Source of the DNA: Kiritimatiellota bacterium
GTDB taxonomy: Bacteria > Verrucomicrobiota > Kiritimatiellia > JAAZAB01
NCBI GenBank assembly: GCA_026398415.1
Contig: JAPLSY010000085.1
Span: forward strand, 146,319 to 210,318
DNA: 64,000 bases
Reading direction: 5' to 3'
Shown piece after piece: positions 1 to 8,663 of the stretch. Below the pieces are notes generated by a model. The model was not told where the DNA came from and searched no databases. It saw only the letters and a list, made by a program, of their open reading frames with translations. The translations under genes and the position numbers were made by a program. Within the stretch, counting starts at the first letter, position 1. Each line of letters begins with the position of its first letter.

Positions 1-225
1 GAGTGGATTGGAGCCGCTCAGGGCGGAATTCCTGAAAACAATCGGGTCTTCCAGTTCGCAACATACTCGGTTGCCGGAGACACAATCACCGTGCGCATGT
101 TGAATGCCGACGTTGTGAAGAAAGATGTGAAATCAACCGCCGAACTGGCCAAGGCCATTGCGGACAATAAGGATAAGCCGGACATTTTCAGGGACAAGAT
201 GGTCTTCACAAAGGTTAAGAATTGA
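1..225 (+). CDS. C-terminal end of an unidentified protein
   Basis: An open frame runs from the first base of the window to a TGA at 223-225, giving 74 residues that read as ordinary soluble protein with a lysine- and aspartate-rich end (...DKPDIFRDKMVFTKVKN). The start lies upstream of the window. The stretch alternates beta-like (VFQFATYSVAGDTITVRML) and helical segments and shows no motif I recognise, so no function is assigned. tpiA begins 96 bp downstream on the same strand, so the two may be co-transcribed. Confidence 0.6.
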   Translation, partial: EWIGAAQGGIPENNRVFQFATYSVAGDTITVRMLNADVVKKDVKSTAELAKAIADNKDKPDIFRDKMVFTKVKN

Positions 226-321
226 CTTCGAACCACAAACCGGAGACTATCAGCGCTACCCGCGTCGCGGCGGATCGAATGCCCGGCGAAGAACAAAAAA
301 CAAAGAACCAGGAACGATATT

Positions 322-1086
322 GTGAATACTAATCGTAAACCCATTATTGCGGGCAACTGGAAGATGAACAATACCGTGGCCGAGGCTCTGGCCCTGGTTG
401 CGGAAATAAAGCGCCAGGCGGCCGAGCGCAAGGGCGTCGAGATTGTGCTGTGCCCGCCCTTTACGGCCTTGCAAGCCGTGAGCAACGCAATTTCCGGGAC
501 AGCCATCGGGCTGGGCGCGCAGAATATGCATTGGGAAAAAGCGGGTGCTTTTACCGGCGAGGTATCGGCGGCCATGTTGCGCGAACTGTATTGCCACTAT
601 GTCATCATCGGCCATAGCGAGCGCCGCACGCTCTTTGGCGAGACCGATGCGGCCGTCAACCGCAAAGTCAAGACGGCACTGGCCAGCAACCTGCGCCCGA
701 TCGTCTGCGTCGGCGAAACCCTGCAACAGCGGCAGGCGAACCAGACCGAGGCGGTCATCAGGACCCAGGTGCTGAACGGCCTGAAGGACATTGGTCCGGA
801 TCAATTTGCTCCTGTAATCATGGCCTACGAGCCGGTCTGGGCGATTGGCACCGGCATGACGGCTACGCCCGATCAGGCCCAGGCCGTGCACAAGTTTATC
901 CGCAGCCTGTTACAGGAAATGGCCGGCGAGCGCGTGGCGCAAACCGTGCGCATCCAGTATGGCGGCAGTGTCAAGCCGGCCAATGCCAAGGAGCTGTTTC
1001 ACCAGCCGGATATTGACGGCGGGCTGATCGGCGGTGCGGCGCTGGACGCGGATTCGTTCATGGCCATCGTGAATGCGGCGCTGTAA
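322..1086 (+). CDS. tpiA: triosephosphate isomerase
   Basis: Interconverts dihydroxyacetone phosphate and glyceraldehyde 3-phosphate in cytoplasmic glycolysis/gluconeogenesis. At 254 aa it has the usual family length. Signature residues are visible: AGNWKMN with Lys14, IGHSERR with the electrophilic His98, AYEPVWAIGTG with the base Glu170 (loop 6), and the phosphate-binding YGGSVKP and GGLIGGAAL segments near the C-terminus. The start is a GTG at 322, the only start that keeps the whole NWKMN strand. It heads a same-strand run with secG 103 bp downstream; a tpiA-secG pairing is common in bacteria. gpmI lies 4.5 kb further on. Confidence 0.97.
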   Translation: MNTNRKPIIAGNWKMNNTVAEALALVAEIKRQAAERKGVEIVLCPPFTALQAVSNAISGTAIGLGAQNMHWEKAGAFTGEVSAAMLRELYCHYVIIGHSERRTLFGETDAAVNRKVKTALASNLRPIVCVGETLQQRQANQTEAVIRTQVLNGLKDIGPDQFAPVIMAYEPVWAIGTGMTATPDQAQAVHKFIRSLLQEMAGERVAQTVRIQYGGSVKPANAKELFHQPDIDGGLIGGAALDADSFMAIVNAAL

Positions 1087-1189
1087 GAAGAAATAAATCA
1101 GGGCACTGGCGTCCCATAGGGACACCGAGGCTGTACGAGTTGTTTTCCTAATAGCCAACAGCCTGCAGTCTGTTTTAGGGGAGTATAAT

Positions 1190-1672
1190 ATGATCTATAT
1201 CAAAGCTCTATTAATCTTGATTGAAATTATCTGCAGTATTCTGCTGATCGTGATCATCCTGCTGCAGCGTTCGAAGAGCGAGGGGCTGGGATTGGCCTTC
1301 GGTTCCCAAATGGGCGAATCGCTGTTTGGCGCCCGGGCCGGCAACGTCCTGGTAAAAGCCACTATATGGATGGGCATTATTTTCCTGGTCAATACGACCG
1401 TGCTGGCCAAAATCTACTCCAAGGGAACATCCCAATCCCTGATATCGGAAAGCAGCGTTCCGGCGCCTATGGCGGCCCCAGTCGGGGCGCCGGTACCGGG
1501 TTCGGCAGGTCAGCCCGCAAATCAGCCGCTGGCCCCGGATGTACCCATGTCTGCCCCAATGACTCCGCAGGCGCCGGCTCCATCGCCGGTTTACCCGCCT
1601 ACGGCGGCGCCAGAGGCGACCAGGGTTGTGCCGGTCAGTGTGCCTGCCGCCACACCTGCTTCGGCTCCCTAA
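1190..1672 (+). CDS. secG: preprotein translocase subunit SecG with a long Pro/Ala tail
   Basis: SecG is the small accessory membrane subunit of the SecYEG translocon. The first 80 residues match the family: a transmembrane helix at about 3-23, the cytoplasmic loop LLQRSKSEGLGLAFG, and a second helix at about 55-75. The remaining 80 residues are a low-complexity Pro/Ala/Val extension not needed for the core fold. Residues 134-145 of that tail (VYPPTAAPEATR) are encoded by a 37-bp palindromic repeat also found in murC and ftsZ. A strong Shine-Dalgarno (AGGGGAG) precedes the ATG. The next gene starts 8 bp after the stop. Confidence 0.93.
   Translation: MIYIKALLILIEIICSILLIVIILLQRSKSEGLGLAFGSQMGESLFGARAGNVLVKATIWMGIIFLVNTTVLAKIYSKGTSQSLISESSVPAPMAAPVGAPVPGSAGQPANQPLAPDVPMSAPMTPQAPAPSPVYPPTAAPEATRVVPVSVPAATPASAP
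1589..1625 (+). repeat. 37-bp palindromic coding element, copy 1 (secG)
   Basis: Starts GTTTACCCGCC and ends GGCGACCAGGG. Two 10-base arms (1598-1607 and 1609-1618) pair around one base with two mismatches. It is read in frame in secG as VYPPTAAPEATR. Other copies lie at 8453-8489, 40586-40622 and 45291-45327. Confidence 0.85.
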
Positions 1673-1680
1673 CAGAGTTC

Positions 1681-3522
1681 ATGCCAAGGCCTTTTTCCAT
1701 ATCATTGACGCGCGCTGGTCTGGTTATTGGCGCGTTGGCCGGCATGGTTCTGCTCGCCGCTTGCCGGCCCCAGTCGGAATTTTCTGCTGCGGAACCTGCG
1801 GGCCAAACCACATTTTACGGGGTGGCGGAACGCATTCGCGGGTTCGATCCGGTCATGGCCGGCGACGTGGCCTCGGCGCTGGCCATCAGCCGGATTTACG
1901 AGGGCCTGCTTCAATATGCCTATTTGAAACGGCCCTATGCCGTCGAGCCGTGCCTGGCCGCCGCCTTGCCGCAGGTTTCGCCAGATGCGCTTACCTATAC
2001 TTTTTCCGTTCGCCGTGGTATTTATTTTCAGGACGATCCCTGCTTCACCGCCACGCAAGGTCGCGGTCGTGAATTGACGGCCGCTGATTTTGTCTATTCC
2101 ATCAAACGGGTCGCCGATCTCAAGACCGGCTCGACGGGGTTCTGGGCATTTAACGACCGGATTGTGGGACTCGATGAATTCCGTGCCGCTTTCGCCGACG
2201 ATAAGCCGACCGATTACAGCCTGCCGGTGGAAGGTTTGTGCACACTGGACGACTATACTTTCCAAATCCGGCTCAAGCGGCCTTATCCGCAACTGCTCTG
2301 GATCATGACCATGCATTATACGTTTGCCGTGCCGCGCGAGGCGGTGGATTTTTACGGTGCTGATTTTGTCAACCATCCGGTGGGTACCGGGCCTTATGTG
2401 CTGAAGTCGTGGAAAAAGAATTACCGGCTGGAATACACGCGCAATCCCAAGTGGGCGCAGACCGGACGCATCGAACGGTACCCGGCCGAGGGCTCGCCGG
2501 GCGATGCCGCGCTGGGCCTGCTGATGGATGCCGGCAAACCCTTGCCACTTATTGACCGCGTGGTGCAGTATGTCATTGGGGATACATCCACGATGTGGTT
2601 TATGTTCCTCAAGGGCCAGTTTGAAATGTCGGGTATTTCGCGCGACAATTGGAATGCCGTGATTTCGACCGAAAAGTCCTTGAATCGCGATTTGGCCGCC
2701 AAGGGCATCCGCATGTTTTCCGCCCCGGTCATGGAAACCTATTACATCGGGTTCAATCTGGATGATCCCGTTGTGGGCCCGAATAAGCGCCTGCGCCAGG
2801 CGCTGACCTGCGCCTTCAACACGGAAACCTATGTGCGGTTCTATAATGACCGCGTCATCCGTGCCATGGGTCCCATTCCGCCCGGCATCGCCGGATTCGA
2901 AGACCAGCGCACGCCATATCCCTTCGATTTAGCCCGTGCCCGAAGCCTGCTCGCGGAAGCGGGCTATCCCGACGGCAAGGACCCAAAAACTGGCCGGCGG
3001 CTCAAGCTGACCATTGACCTGGGCAATGCCAACGATCCCGAAGTGCGCGCCGCCGTGGAATTATTTGCCGATTTCATGGGACAAATCGGCGTGCTGATTG
3101 TGCCGGTTTATAACAACTGGCCGGCCTTCCTGGAACGGATTGAGCGGCGCCAGGCGCAGTTGTTCCGGCTGGGTTGGGTCGCGGATTATCCCGATGCCGA
3201 AAATTTCCTCCAGCTCTTTTATGGCCCTAACGGCTCACCGGGCCCCAACCACAGCAATTACCGCAACAAGGAGTTTGACGCGCTTTATGAAAAGGTGCGG
3301 GTCATGCCGGAGTCGCCGGAACGCACCGTGTTCTATCGCCAGATGGCGGCAATGGTTGTCGAGGACTGCCCCTGGATTTTTGAACAGCATCCGCTTTCCT
3401 ACGCGCTGACCCACGCTTGGCTGAAGAATTACAAGCCCCACGACTTTCCCTATGGCATGGGCAAATATTACGCCGTTGATACGGAAGCCCGCCAGTTATG
3501 GAAAGCTAAAGAAAGTCCCTGA
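1681..3522 (+). CDS. ABC-transporter peptide-binding lipoprotein (SBP_bac_5 family)
   Basis: Extracytoplasmic solute-binding protein of the OppA/DppA type, expected to capture oligopeptides or similar ligands for an ABC importer. Residues 1-28 form a lipoprotein signal (hydrophobic stretch, lipobox LAAC, Cys28). The mature part has family features: RIYEGLLQY, YTFSVRRGIYFQDDPCF, TAADFVYSIKR and VNHPVGTGPYVLKSW. The length, 613 aa, is typical. The ATG at 1681 is preferred because the frame upstream overlaps secG out of phase and lacks a signal peptide. No permease or ATPase genes are adjacent, so the protein is either an orphan or serves a transporter encoded elsewhere; the substrate is inferred only from the family. 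Confidence 0.92.
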   Translation: MPRPFSISLTRAGLVIGALAGMVLLAACRPQSEFSAAEPAGQTTFYGVAERIRGFDPVMAGDVASALAISRIYEGLLQYAYLKRPYAVEPCLAAALPQVSPDALTYTFSVRRGIYFQDDPCFTATQGRGRELTAADFVYSIKRVADLKTGSTGFWAFNDRIVGLDEFRAAFADDKPTDYSLPVEGLCTLDDYTFQIRLKRPYPQLLWIMTMHYTFAVPREAVDFYGADFVNHPVGTGPYVLKSWKKNYRLEYTRNPKWAQTGRIERYPAEGSPGDAALGLLMDAGKPLPLIDRVVQYVIGDTSTMWFMFLKGQFEMSGISRDNWNAVISTEKSLNRDLAAKGIRMFSAPVMETYYIGFNLDDPVVGPNKRLRQALTCAFNTETYVRFYNDRVIRAMGPIPPGIAGFEDQRTPYPFDLARARSLLAEAGYPDGKDPKTGRRLKLTIDLGNANDPEVRAAVELFADFMGQIGVLIVPVYNNWPAFLERIERRQAQLFRLGWVADYPDAENFLQLFYGPNGSPGPNHSNYRNKEFDALYEKVRVMPESPERTVFYRQMAAMVVEDCPWIFEQHPLSYALTHAWLKNYKPHDFPYGMGKYYAVDTEARQLWKAKESP

Positions 3523-3647
3523 AATGCGGATTCTGATCTGATTAAATGCATGGGAATTTACCGCCATAGGCGGGCCTGCCTCTCGCGGACAAAGTTGCCA
3601 TTCGCCGTGGCGAACACAAAAAGCACAAAAACGAGGATTTATTTATC

Positions 3648-4220
3648 ATGAGCATCGAACAGTGGCTGGATCAATACGGATATTGGGCGGTATTTTGTGG
3701 CGTCTTTCTTGAAGGTCCGATCACGCTGGCTCTGGCCGGTTTCCTGGCGCACCAGGGATATCTAAACATATTCGCGGTTTGCGCAACCGCATTTGTGGCC
3801 ACATTCATGGTGGTAGAAATCGGTTATTTCATTGGCTTGGTTGCCGGCCAATATTTGCAGGCCCGCTGGCCTTTCTGGCGCCGAAACAATGCCCGTTTCT
3901 CGGCGCTGATCGAACGTCATAAACCGCTTTTCATAATGGGCTTTCGTTATTTTTCCGGCTCCCACACGGTAATTCCCATGGCAATTGGCATGGGTCGGAT
4001 TCGTCCGGCTTATTTTTCAGCCATGAACGCAATCAGTGCCGCGCTCTGGACGCTTATCTATTTTCTGGTTGGGTACTTCTTCGGCCATGCTTTTGAATTG
4101 CTCATTGAGGACGTTAAACGGCATGAAAAAACGATCGCGCTTGTTCTGGTTGCGGTAATAATTATTATTCATCTGGCGCGCCGTTGGATTTTCCGGCGCG
4201 GCGCCGCCAGGCAGCCTTGA
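3648..4220 (+). CDS. DedA-family inner membrane protein
   Basis: Polytopic inner-membrane protein of 190 aa. It has the DedA signature of an N-terminal re-entrant segment with an acidic-proline motif (FLEGPITLALAG), followed by an arginine-containing segment and helix (GFRYFSGSHTVIPMAIGMGRIRP...F). Hydrophobic stretches lie at about 12-32, 40-62, 125-150 and 162-180. DedA proteins are linked to membrane homeostasis, and several members flip undecaprenyl phosphate or phospholipids; the substrate here is unknown. A GAGG motif precedes the ATG. The gene ends 41 bp before a perfect palindrome that probably terminates it and the convergent peptidase gene. Confidence 0.88.
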   Translation: MSIEQWLDQYGYWAVFCGVFLEGPITLALAGFLAHQGYLNIFAVCATAFVATFMVVEIGYFIGLVAGQYLQARWPFWRRNNARFSALIERHKPLFIMGFRYFSGSHTVIPMAIGMGRIRPAYFSAMNAISAALWTLIYFLVGYFFGHAFELLIEDVKRHEKTIALVLVAVIIIIHLARRWIFRRGAARQP

Positions 4221-4261
4221 TCGTTGGAGAATCTTGGTCGCATTGCCGCTTTTTACAACTC

Positions 4262-4309
4262 CAAAAACAACATTCCAACATTCTGCAGAATGTTGGAATG
4301 TTGTTTTTG
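4262..4309. terminator. 48-bp perfect palindrome, likely bidirectional terminator
   Basis: Two 24-base arms are exact reverse complements meeting at CTGCAG, with A5 at one outer edge and T5 at the other. Either strand would form a long hairpin followed by a U run. It sits between the convergent DedA gene (+) and the M42 peptidase gene (-), where a shared intrinsic terminator is expected. Confidence 0.85.
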
Positions 4310-4369
4310 AACTTTAAGAGAACTGTGCGGAAAATGCCCTGTAGTCAGCCATTTCTTGCATCGTCCAGC

Positions 4370-5431
4370 TTATGACGGGATGTAATTTTCCCGGCCGGTC
4401 AGGGCGAGAATGGTTTCGGCGATCAGCGTGACGGTCGCATCCAGATCGCGGAGCGAGACGATTTCCACGGGGCTGTGCATGTAGCGGTTCGGCACGCTGA
4501 CCAGCGCCGCGGCGCAACCGCCGCGCGAGAGCTGCATGGCGTTGGCATCGGTCCCGGTGCCGCGCGGTTCCGCCTGCATCTGGAACTTTATCTTTTTGCG
4601 GCGGGCGGTGTCGCCAAGTAATTTGCCCAGCACGGGATTGATGTTGGCGCCCCGGTGCAAAATGGGGCCCTTGCCCAGCGCGATGTCGCCGACTTTCTTG
4701 GGGTCGCCGCCCGGGTAGTCCGAGGTAAAGCCCACGTCCACGGCAATGCCGATGTCCGGATGAATGTGGTAAGCGCTGGTGATGGCGCCGCGCAGGCCGA
4801 CTTCTTCCTGCACGGTGGATACCGCGTACACAGCCACGTTTAACTTTTTACGCCGCAAGGCCCCGAGCACTTCCGTCACGACCCAGGCGCCGACGCGGTC
4901 ATCAAAGGCGCGCGAGGATACCAGTTCGTTTTTCAATTCGATGAAGTCCGGCGTGACGACCACGGAATCGCCCACCTCCACCGATTTCAGGGCGTCTGCC
5001 TTGTTCTTGGCGCCGATATCGATCCAGAGGTCTTCCAGCTTGACGCCCTTGTCGCGCTCGGCCGCATCCAGCAGATGAATCGGCTTGCGGCCGATGACGC
5101 CATAGATCGGTCCCTTGGCGGTGGTGATGCATACGCGCTGGCCGACGGCGACCAGCGGATCCCAGCCGCCAATGGCCGCAAAAAATATGAACCCGTTGGC
5201 GTCAATATGGGTAATCATCAGCCCGATTTCATCCACGTGGCCGGCCAGCATGACCTTGACCCGGGCCTTCTCGTTCAGCGCCCCGATCAGGTTGCCGTGG
5301 ACGTCCCCGGCAACACGGGCTGCGACGCTCTGCATCCGGGCGCGAATCACTTTTTGAGCGGGCACTTCGAACCCCGACGGGGAGGGTTGTTTCATCAAAT
5401 TTTTCAAAAAAGCCAGCGAATCAGCATTCAT
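4370..5431 (-). CDS. M42-family metallo-aminopeptidase
   Basis: Cytoplasmic dinuclear-metal aminopeptidase (glutamyl aminopeptidase/FrvX/tetrahedral aminopeptidase family), expected to trim small peptides. At 353 aa it is normal length. Metal and catalytic motifs are in order: AGHVDEIG (first His/Asp), SRAFDDRVG (bridging Asp), VQEEVGLRGA (catalytic Glu pair), VDVGF (Asp), and YMHSPVE near the C-terminus (last His). AAGGACA lies upstream of the ATG. The gene stands alone and converges on the DedA gene; supply of peptides by the nearby binding protein is possible but not shown. Confidence 0.93.
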   Translation of the reverse strand: MNADSLAFLKNLMKQPSPSGFEVPAQKVIRARMQSVAARVAGDVHGNLIGALNEKARVKVMLAGHVDEIGLMITHIDANGFIFFAAIGGWDPLVAVGQRVCITTAKGPIYGVIGRKPIHLLDAAERDKGVKLEDLWIDIGAKNKADALKSVEVGDSVVVTPDFIELKNELVSSRAFDDRVGAWVVTEVLGALRRKKLNVAVYAVSTVQEEVGLRGAITSAYHIHPDIGIAVDVGFTSDYPGGDPKKVGDIALGKGPILHRGANINPVLGKLLGDTARRKKIKFQMQAEPRGTGTDANAMQLSRGGCAAALVSVPNRYMHSPVEIVSLRDLDATVTLIAETILALTGRENYIPS

Positions 5432-5657
5432 GGATTGTCCTTGTGATACTTGCTGTGGTTAATGGCGAACGCGACGAACGTGCATGGGCTCCATTGTGCA
5501 AACCGCAGGGCGGCTGTCAAGCCGCCATTTACCCGTGTTCGTAATTATCCAAATCTTGAACTTGCGCAAACGTGGATGGGTCGGTAAGGTTAGGGCTCGT
5601 TGCAACTATATGGACTGTAGACTGTAGGCGGTTGGAAAAAACGATATAGGAATAATA

Positions 5658-7322
5658 ATGGATACACTGCAAAAATCGAGATATCGCGGACCAAAGGGGC
5701 CGGTGGTGCTGACGATCATGGATGGGGTGGGGATCGGCAAATATGCGGAAGGCGACGCGGTCCGATCGGCGTGCAAGCCGCATTTGGACTGGCTGAAAGC
5801 CAACGCGCTCGCTTGCCAGCTCAAGGCGCACGGCAAAGCGGTCGGCCTTCCCAGCGATGCCGATATGGGCAACAGCGAAGTGGGCCATAATGCCATCGGG
5901 TGCGGACGGGTCTTCGACCAGGGCGCCATGCTGGTCAACGCGGCGATTGCCTCGGGCGCCATGTTCCGGGGCGATGTCTGGACGAAGCTCATCCACAACT
6001 GCCGCGCGCACAACGGTACGCTCCATTTCATCGGGCTGTTTTCCGACGGCAACGTGCACAGTCATCTGGACCATCTCAAGGCCATGCTGATCCAAGCCAA
6101 AAAAGAAGGCGTGCGCAAGGTGCGCCTCCATATCCTGTTAGATGGGCGCGACGTGGGCGAAACTTCGGCGCTGGACTATGTGGACCCGTTTGAAAAGTTC
6201 CTGGCCGGCCTGAATGCGGACAAATCCGTGGATTACTGCATCGCTTCGGGCGGCGGACGTATGGCCATCACCATGGACCGCTACAACGCGAACTGGGACA
6301 TGGTCAAGCGCGGCTGGGACACGCACGTGCGCGGGATCGGCCCGCAGTTCAAATCGGCGCATGCCGCCATCGAGGCCCACCGCAAGGCCTGGCCGGGGGT
6401 CATTGATCAGGACCTGCCGCCCTTTGTCATTGTGCACGACGGCAAACCTGTGGGGCCGATTGTGGATGGCGACAGCGTCATTTATTTCAATTTCCGCGGC
6501 GACCGCGCCATCGAGATCAGCCGGGCTTTTGAGGACGACGATTTCGATAAATTCGACCGTGTGCCTCGGCCCAAGGTGGAATACGCCGGCATGATGCAAT
6601 ACGACGGCGACCTGAAAATTCCGAAACAGTACCTGGTCACCCCGCCGGCCATCAACCGGACCATGGGCGAACTGCTTAGCCAGGCGGGTATCCGGCAACT
6701 GGCGATCAGCGAAACCCAGAAATTCGGGCATGTCACGTATTTTTTCAACGGCAACCGCTCGGGAAAATTCGCTGAGAAGCTGGAGGAATATGTCGAAATC
6801 CCGTCCGACCGCATTCCGTTTGAACAGCGCCCCTGGATGAAGGCGGCGGAAATAACCGACTATGTCGTGGGCGCGATCCGGGAGAACAAGTTCCCGTTTA
6901 TCCGCCTGAACTATCCCAATGGCGACATGGTGGGGCATACGGGCGTTTACCAGGCCACGCAAATCGGGGTGGAGACGGTGGATTTATGCCTCGGCCGGCT
7001 GATAGCATCTGTCAAGGCCGCCGGCGGCATTCTGGTAGTGTCGGCCGATCACGGCAATGCCGACGACATGTTCGAGCATGATGAAAAAACCGGCAAGGTC
7101 AAGACCGATCCCGTAACCGGCAAGCCCCGGGCCAAGACCAGCCATTCGCTCAATCCGGTGCCATGCTATATTTTCGATCCGGCCGGAACCGCCGGCCTGA
7201 CCTTGTCCACGGCCTCTTCCAAGGGTTTGGGCATCAGCAGTCTGGCGGCCACCTGCCTGGTTCTACTGGGGTTTGTCCCGCCGCAGGATTACGACAAGAG
7301 TATCGTTGAAATTAAAGATTAA
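5658..7322 (+). CDS. gpmI: 2,3-bisphosphoglycerate-independent phosphoglycerate mutase
   Basis: Converts 3- to 2-phosphoglycerate in glycolysis using two manganese ions and a phosphoserine intermediate. Family motifs are clear: MDGVGIG with metal ligand Asp22, GNSEVGH with nucleophile Ser73, LHILLDGRDVG, NFRGDRA, and the C-terminal VGHTG and SADHGNAD metal-binding segments. At 554 aa it is slightly longer than the usual 510-520. It is the second glycolytic gene in the window after tpiA. A short 7-bp repeat (GACTGTA twice, about 5613-5626) lies just upstream. Confidence 0.96.
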   Translation: MDTLQKSRYRGPKGPVVLTIMDGVGIGKYAEGDAVRSACKPHLDWLKANALACQLKAHGKAVGLPSDADMGNSEVGHNAIGCGRVFDQGAMLVNAAIASGAMFRGDVWTKLIHNCRAHNGTLHFIGLFSDGNVHSHLDHLKAMLIQAKKEGVRKVRLHILLDGRDVGETSALDYVDPFEKFLAGLNADKSVDYCIASGGGRMAITMDRYNANWDMVKRGWDTHVRGIGPQFKSAHAAIEAHRKAWPGVIDQDLPPFVIVHDGKPVGPIVDGDSVIYFNFRGDRAIEISRAFEDDDFDKFDRVPRPKVEYAGMMQYDGDLKIPKQYLVTPPAINRTMGELLSQAGIRQLAISETQKFGHVTYFFNGNRSGKFAEKLEEYVEIPSDRIPFEQRPWMKAAEITDYVVGAIRENKFPFIRLNYPNGDMVGHTGVYQATQIGVETVDLCLGRLIASVKAAGGILVVSADHGNADDMFEHDEKTGKVKTDPVTGKPRAKTSHSLNPVPCYIFDPAGTAGLTLSTASSKGLGISSLAATCLVLLGFVPPQDYDKSIVEIKD

Positions 7323-7416
7323 ACATGCAGAATTCAGAAAGCAATAGCCGGGAATCGGAATATTTACGCTTGCCAACATGAGGGGCATTCTCGGCAACAC
7401 AACCTGGGAGCTATGA

Positions 7417-8397
7417 ATGAAAACGCTGGTTTTGTCGAAAACTAACATTGAAGCCATGCTCACTTATGAGTCCGCAATCGAAAACGTGGAATATGTTTTC
7501 AGGGAATGGGGGCGCGGCAACGTTGTTATGCCGGCCAAAATCAATCTTAATATGGCGCGGAGCGGATACGATTCATGGGCCAACGCCATGCCGGCATTTG
7601 TGGTGCCGATCAAGGCCGCCGGAATAAAGTGGATCGGCGGCTATGCCGACAATGCCCGGCACGATCTGCCCTTTATCATGGGCGCGATTCTGCTGAGCGA
7701 TCCGCAAACCGGCGCCGTGCTGGCCGTCATGGACGGGTCGCACATCACCAATTTACGGACCGGCGCTTCGGCGGCGGTCTGCGCCAAATATCTGGCGGCG
7801 CCCAACTCTACCCGGGTAGCGATTGTCGGCGGCGGCGTCCAGGGGCAGACGGCGCTCAAAGCCATGAGTTGTCTTTTTAAAAATATGCGGGCCAAAGTGG
7901 CGGAACTTTCCGTGGAAAAACGGCGCAAATTCTGCGAAACCATGAAAGCGGAAACCGGGCTGGATGTTTCCGAGGCGGAAACGGTCGCGGAAGCCGTGGC
8001 GGATGCTGATATTATCGTGCTGGTGACGACGGCCAAACAGCCGATCGTCAAAGACGAATGGATTAAAAATGGCGCGTTGGTTCTAGCGATGGGTTCTTTT
8101 CAGCAGGTTGAAGATGAATTTGCTCTGTCGGCCGGCAGGATTGTGGTCGACAGTTTCGAACAGGCGAGTCATCGCGGCGAAATCAAGCATCTCTTCGAAA
8201 CGGGGAAAATCACGAAGAACGGTATTTACGCCGAACTTGGTGAAATCGTGGCCGGAAAAAAGAAAGGACGCGGTTCCGATCAGGAACGCATACTTATGAT
8301 TCCGGTCGGCTTGGGTGCGCACGATATCTGCATTGCTCATCACCTGTATAAATCGGCCCTGGAAAAGAAAATCGGCGTTTTTGTGGAATTATATTGA
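7417..8397 (+). CDS. ornithine cyclodeaminase/mu-crystallin family NAD(P)-dependent enzyme
   Basis: Member of the OCD/mu-crystallin family (ornithine cyclodeaminase, archaeal alanine dehydrogenase, ketimine or pyrroline-carboxylate reductases), 326 aa. The N-terminal half carries substrate-site residues (AAGIKWIGGY with Lys71; TNLRTGASAA with Arg114). A Rossmann fold follows, starting at VAIVGGGVQGQTAL (about 135-147). Which substrate is used cannot be read from the sequence. It lies 94 bp after gpmI. A small MITE-like element follows its stop codon. Confidence 0.85.
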   Translation: MKTLVLSKTNIEAMLTYESAIENVEYVFREWGRGNVVMPAKINLNMARSGYDSWANAMPAFVVPIKAAGIKWIGGYADNARHDLPFIMGAILLSDPQTGAVLAVMDGSHITNLRTGASAAVCAKYLAAPNSTRVAIVGGGVQGQTALKAMSCLFKNMRAKVAELSVEKRRKFCETMKAETGLDVSEAETVAEAVADADIIVLVTTAKQPIVKDEWIKNGALVLAMGSFQQVEDEFALSAGRIVVDSFEQASHRGEIKHLFETGKITKNGIYAELGEIVAGKKKGRGSDQERILMIPVGLGAHDICIAHHLYKSALEKKIGVFVELY

Positions 8398-8413
8398 AGA
8401 ATAAAGTCGTCAG

Positions 8414-8588
8414 TTAAGAGGCTGTTGAAAAACGCTCTTGGCTCAGCCAGAGGTTTACCCGCCTCTGGCGGCGCCTTAGGCGACCAGGGCTTCGCGCTAC
8501 CTTCGAATATACGATTGTTTTGGTAGGGCGAGGCGTCACGCCGAGCCGTCTTTCGATCTAAGCCGTTCTTTTTCAACAGCCACTTAAG
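8414..8588. mobile_element. MITE-like element with terminal inverted repeats
   Basis: A non-coding element at about 8419-8583 has terminal inverted repeats GGCTGTTGAAAAA (8420-8432) and TTTTTCAACAGCC (8569-8581). The direct repeat TTAAG flanks it (8414-8418 and 8584-8588) as a plausible target duplication. No transposase is encoded, so it would need one in trans. Its interior carries a copy of the 37-bp palindromic element. Confidence 0.7.
8453..8489 (+). repeat. 37-bp palindromic element, copy 2 (intergenic, inside MITE)
   Basis: Same ends as the secG, murC and ftsZ copies (GTTTACCCGCC ... GGCGACCAGGG), with CTCTGG and CTTAGG in the variable parts. It is the only non-coding copy in the window and may show how the element travels. 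Confidence 0.8.
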
Positions 8589-8626
8589 ATGTTATCTAAG
8601 CCGATGAGAATGACGGGGTGTTTCGT

Positions 8627-8647
8627 TTCTGCATTCTGAATTCTGCC
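8627..8647. repeat. 7-bp degenerate tandem repeat
   Basis: Three units (TTCTGCA, TTCTGAA, TTCTGCC) lie directly before the Shine-Dalgarno region of the next gene. This is one of many 7-bp-period tracts in this window. Confidence 0.6.
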
Positions 8648-8663
8648 TTTTTGTGAAGGTGTT

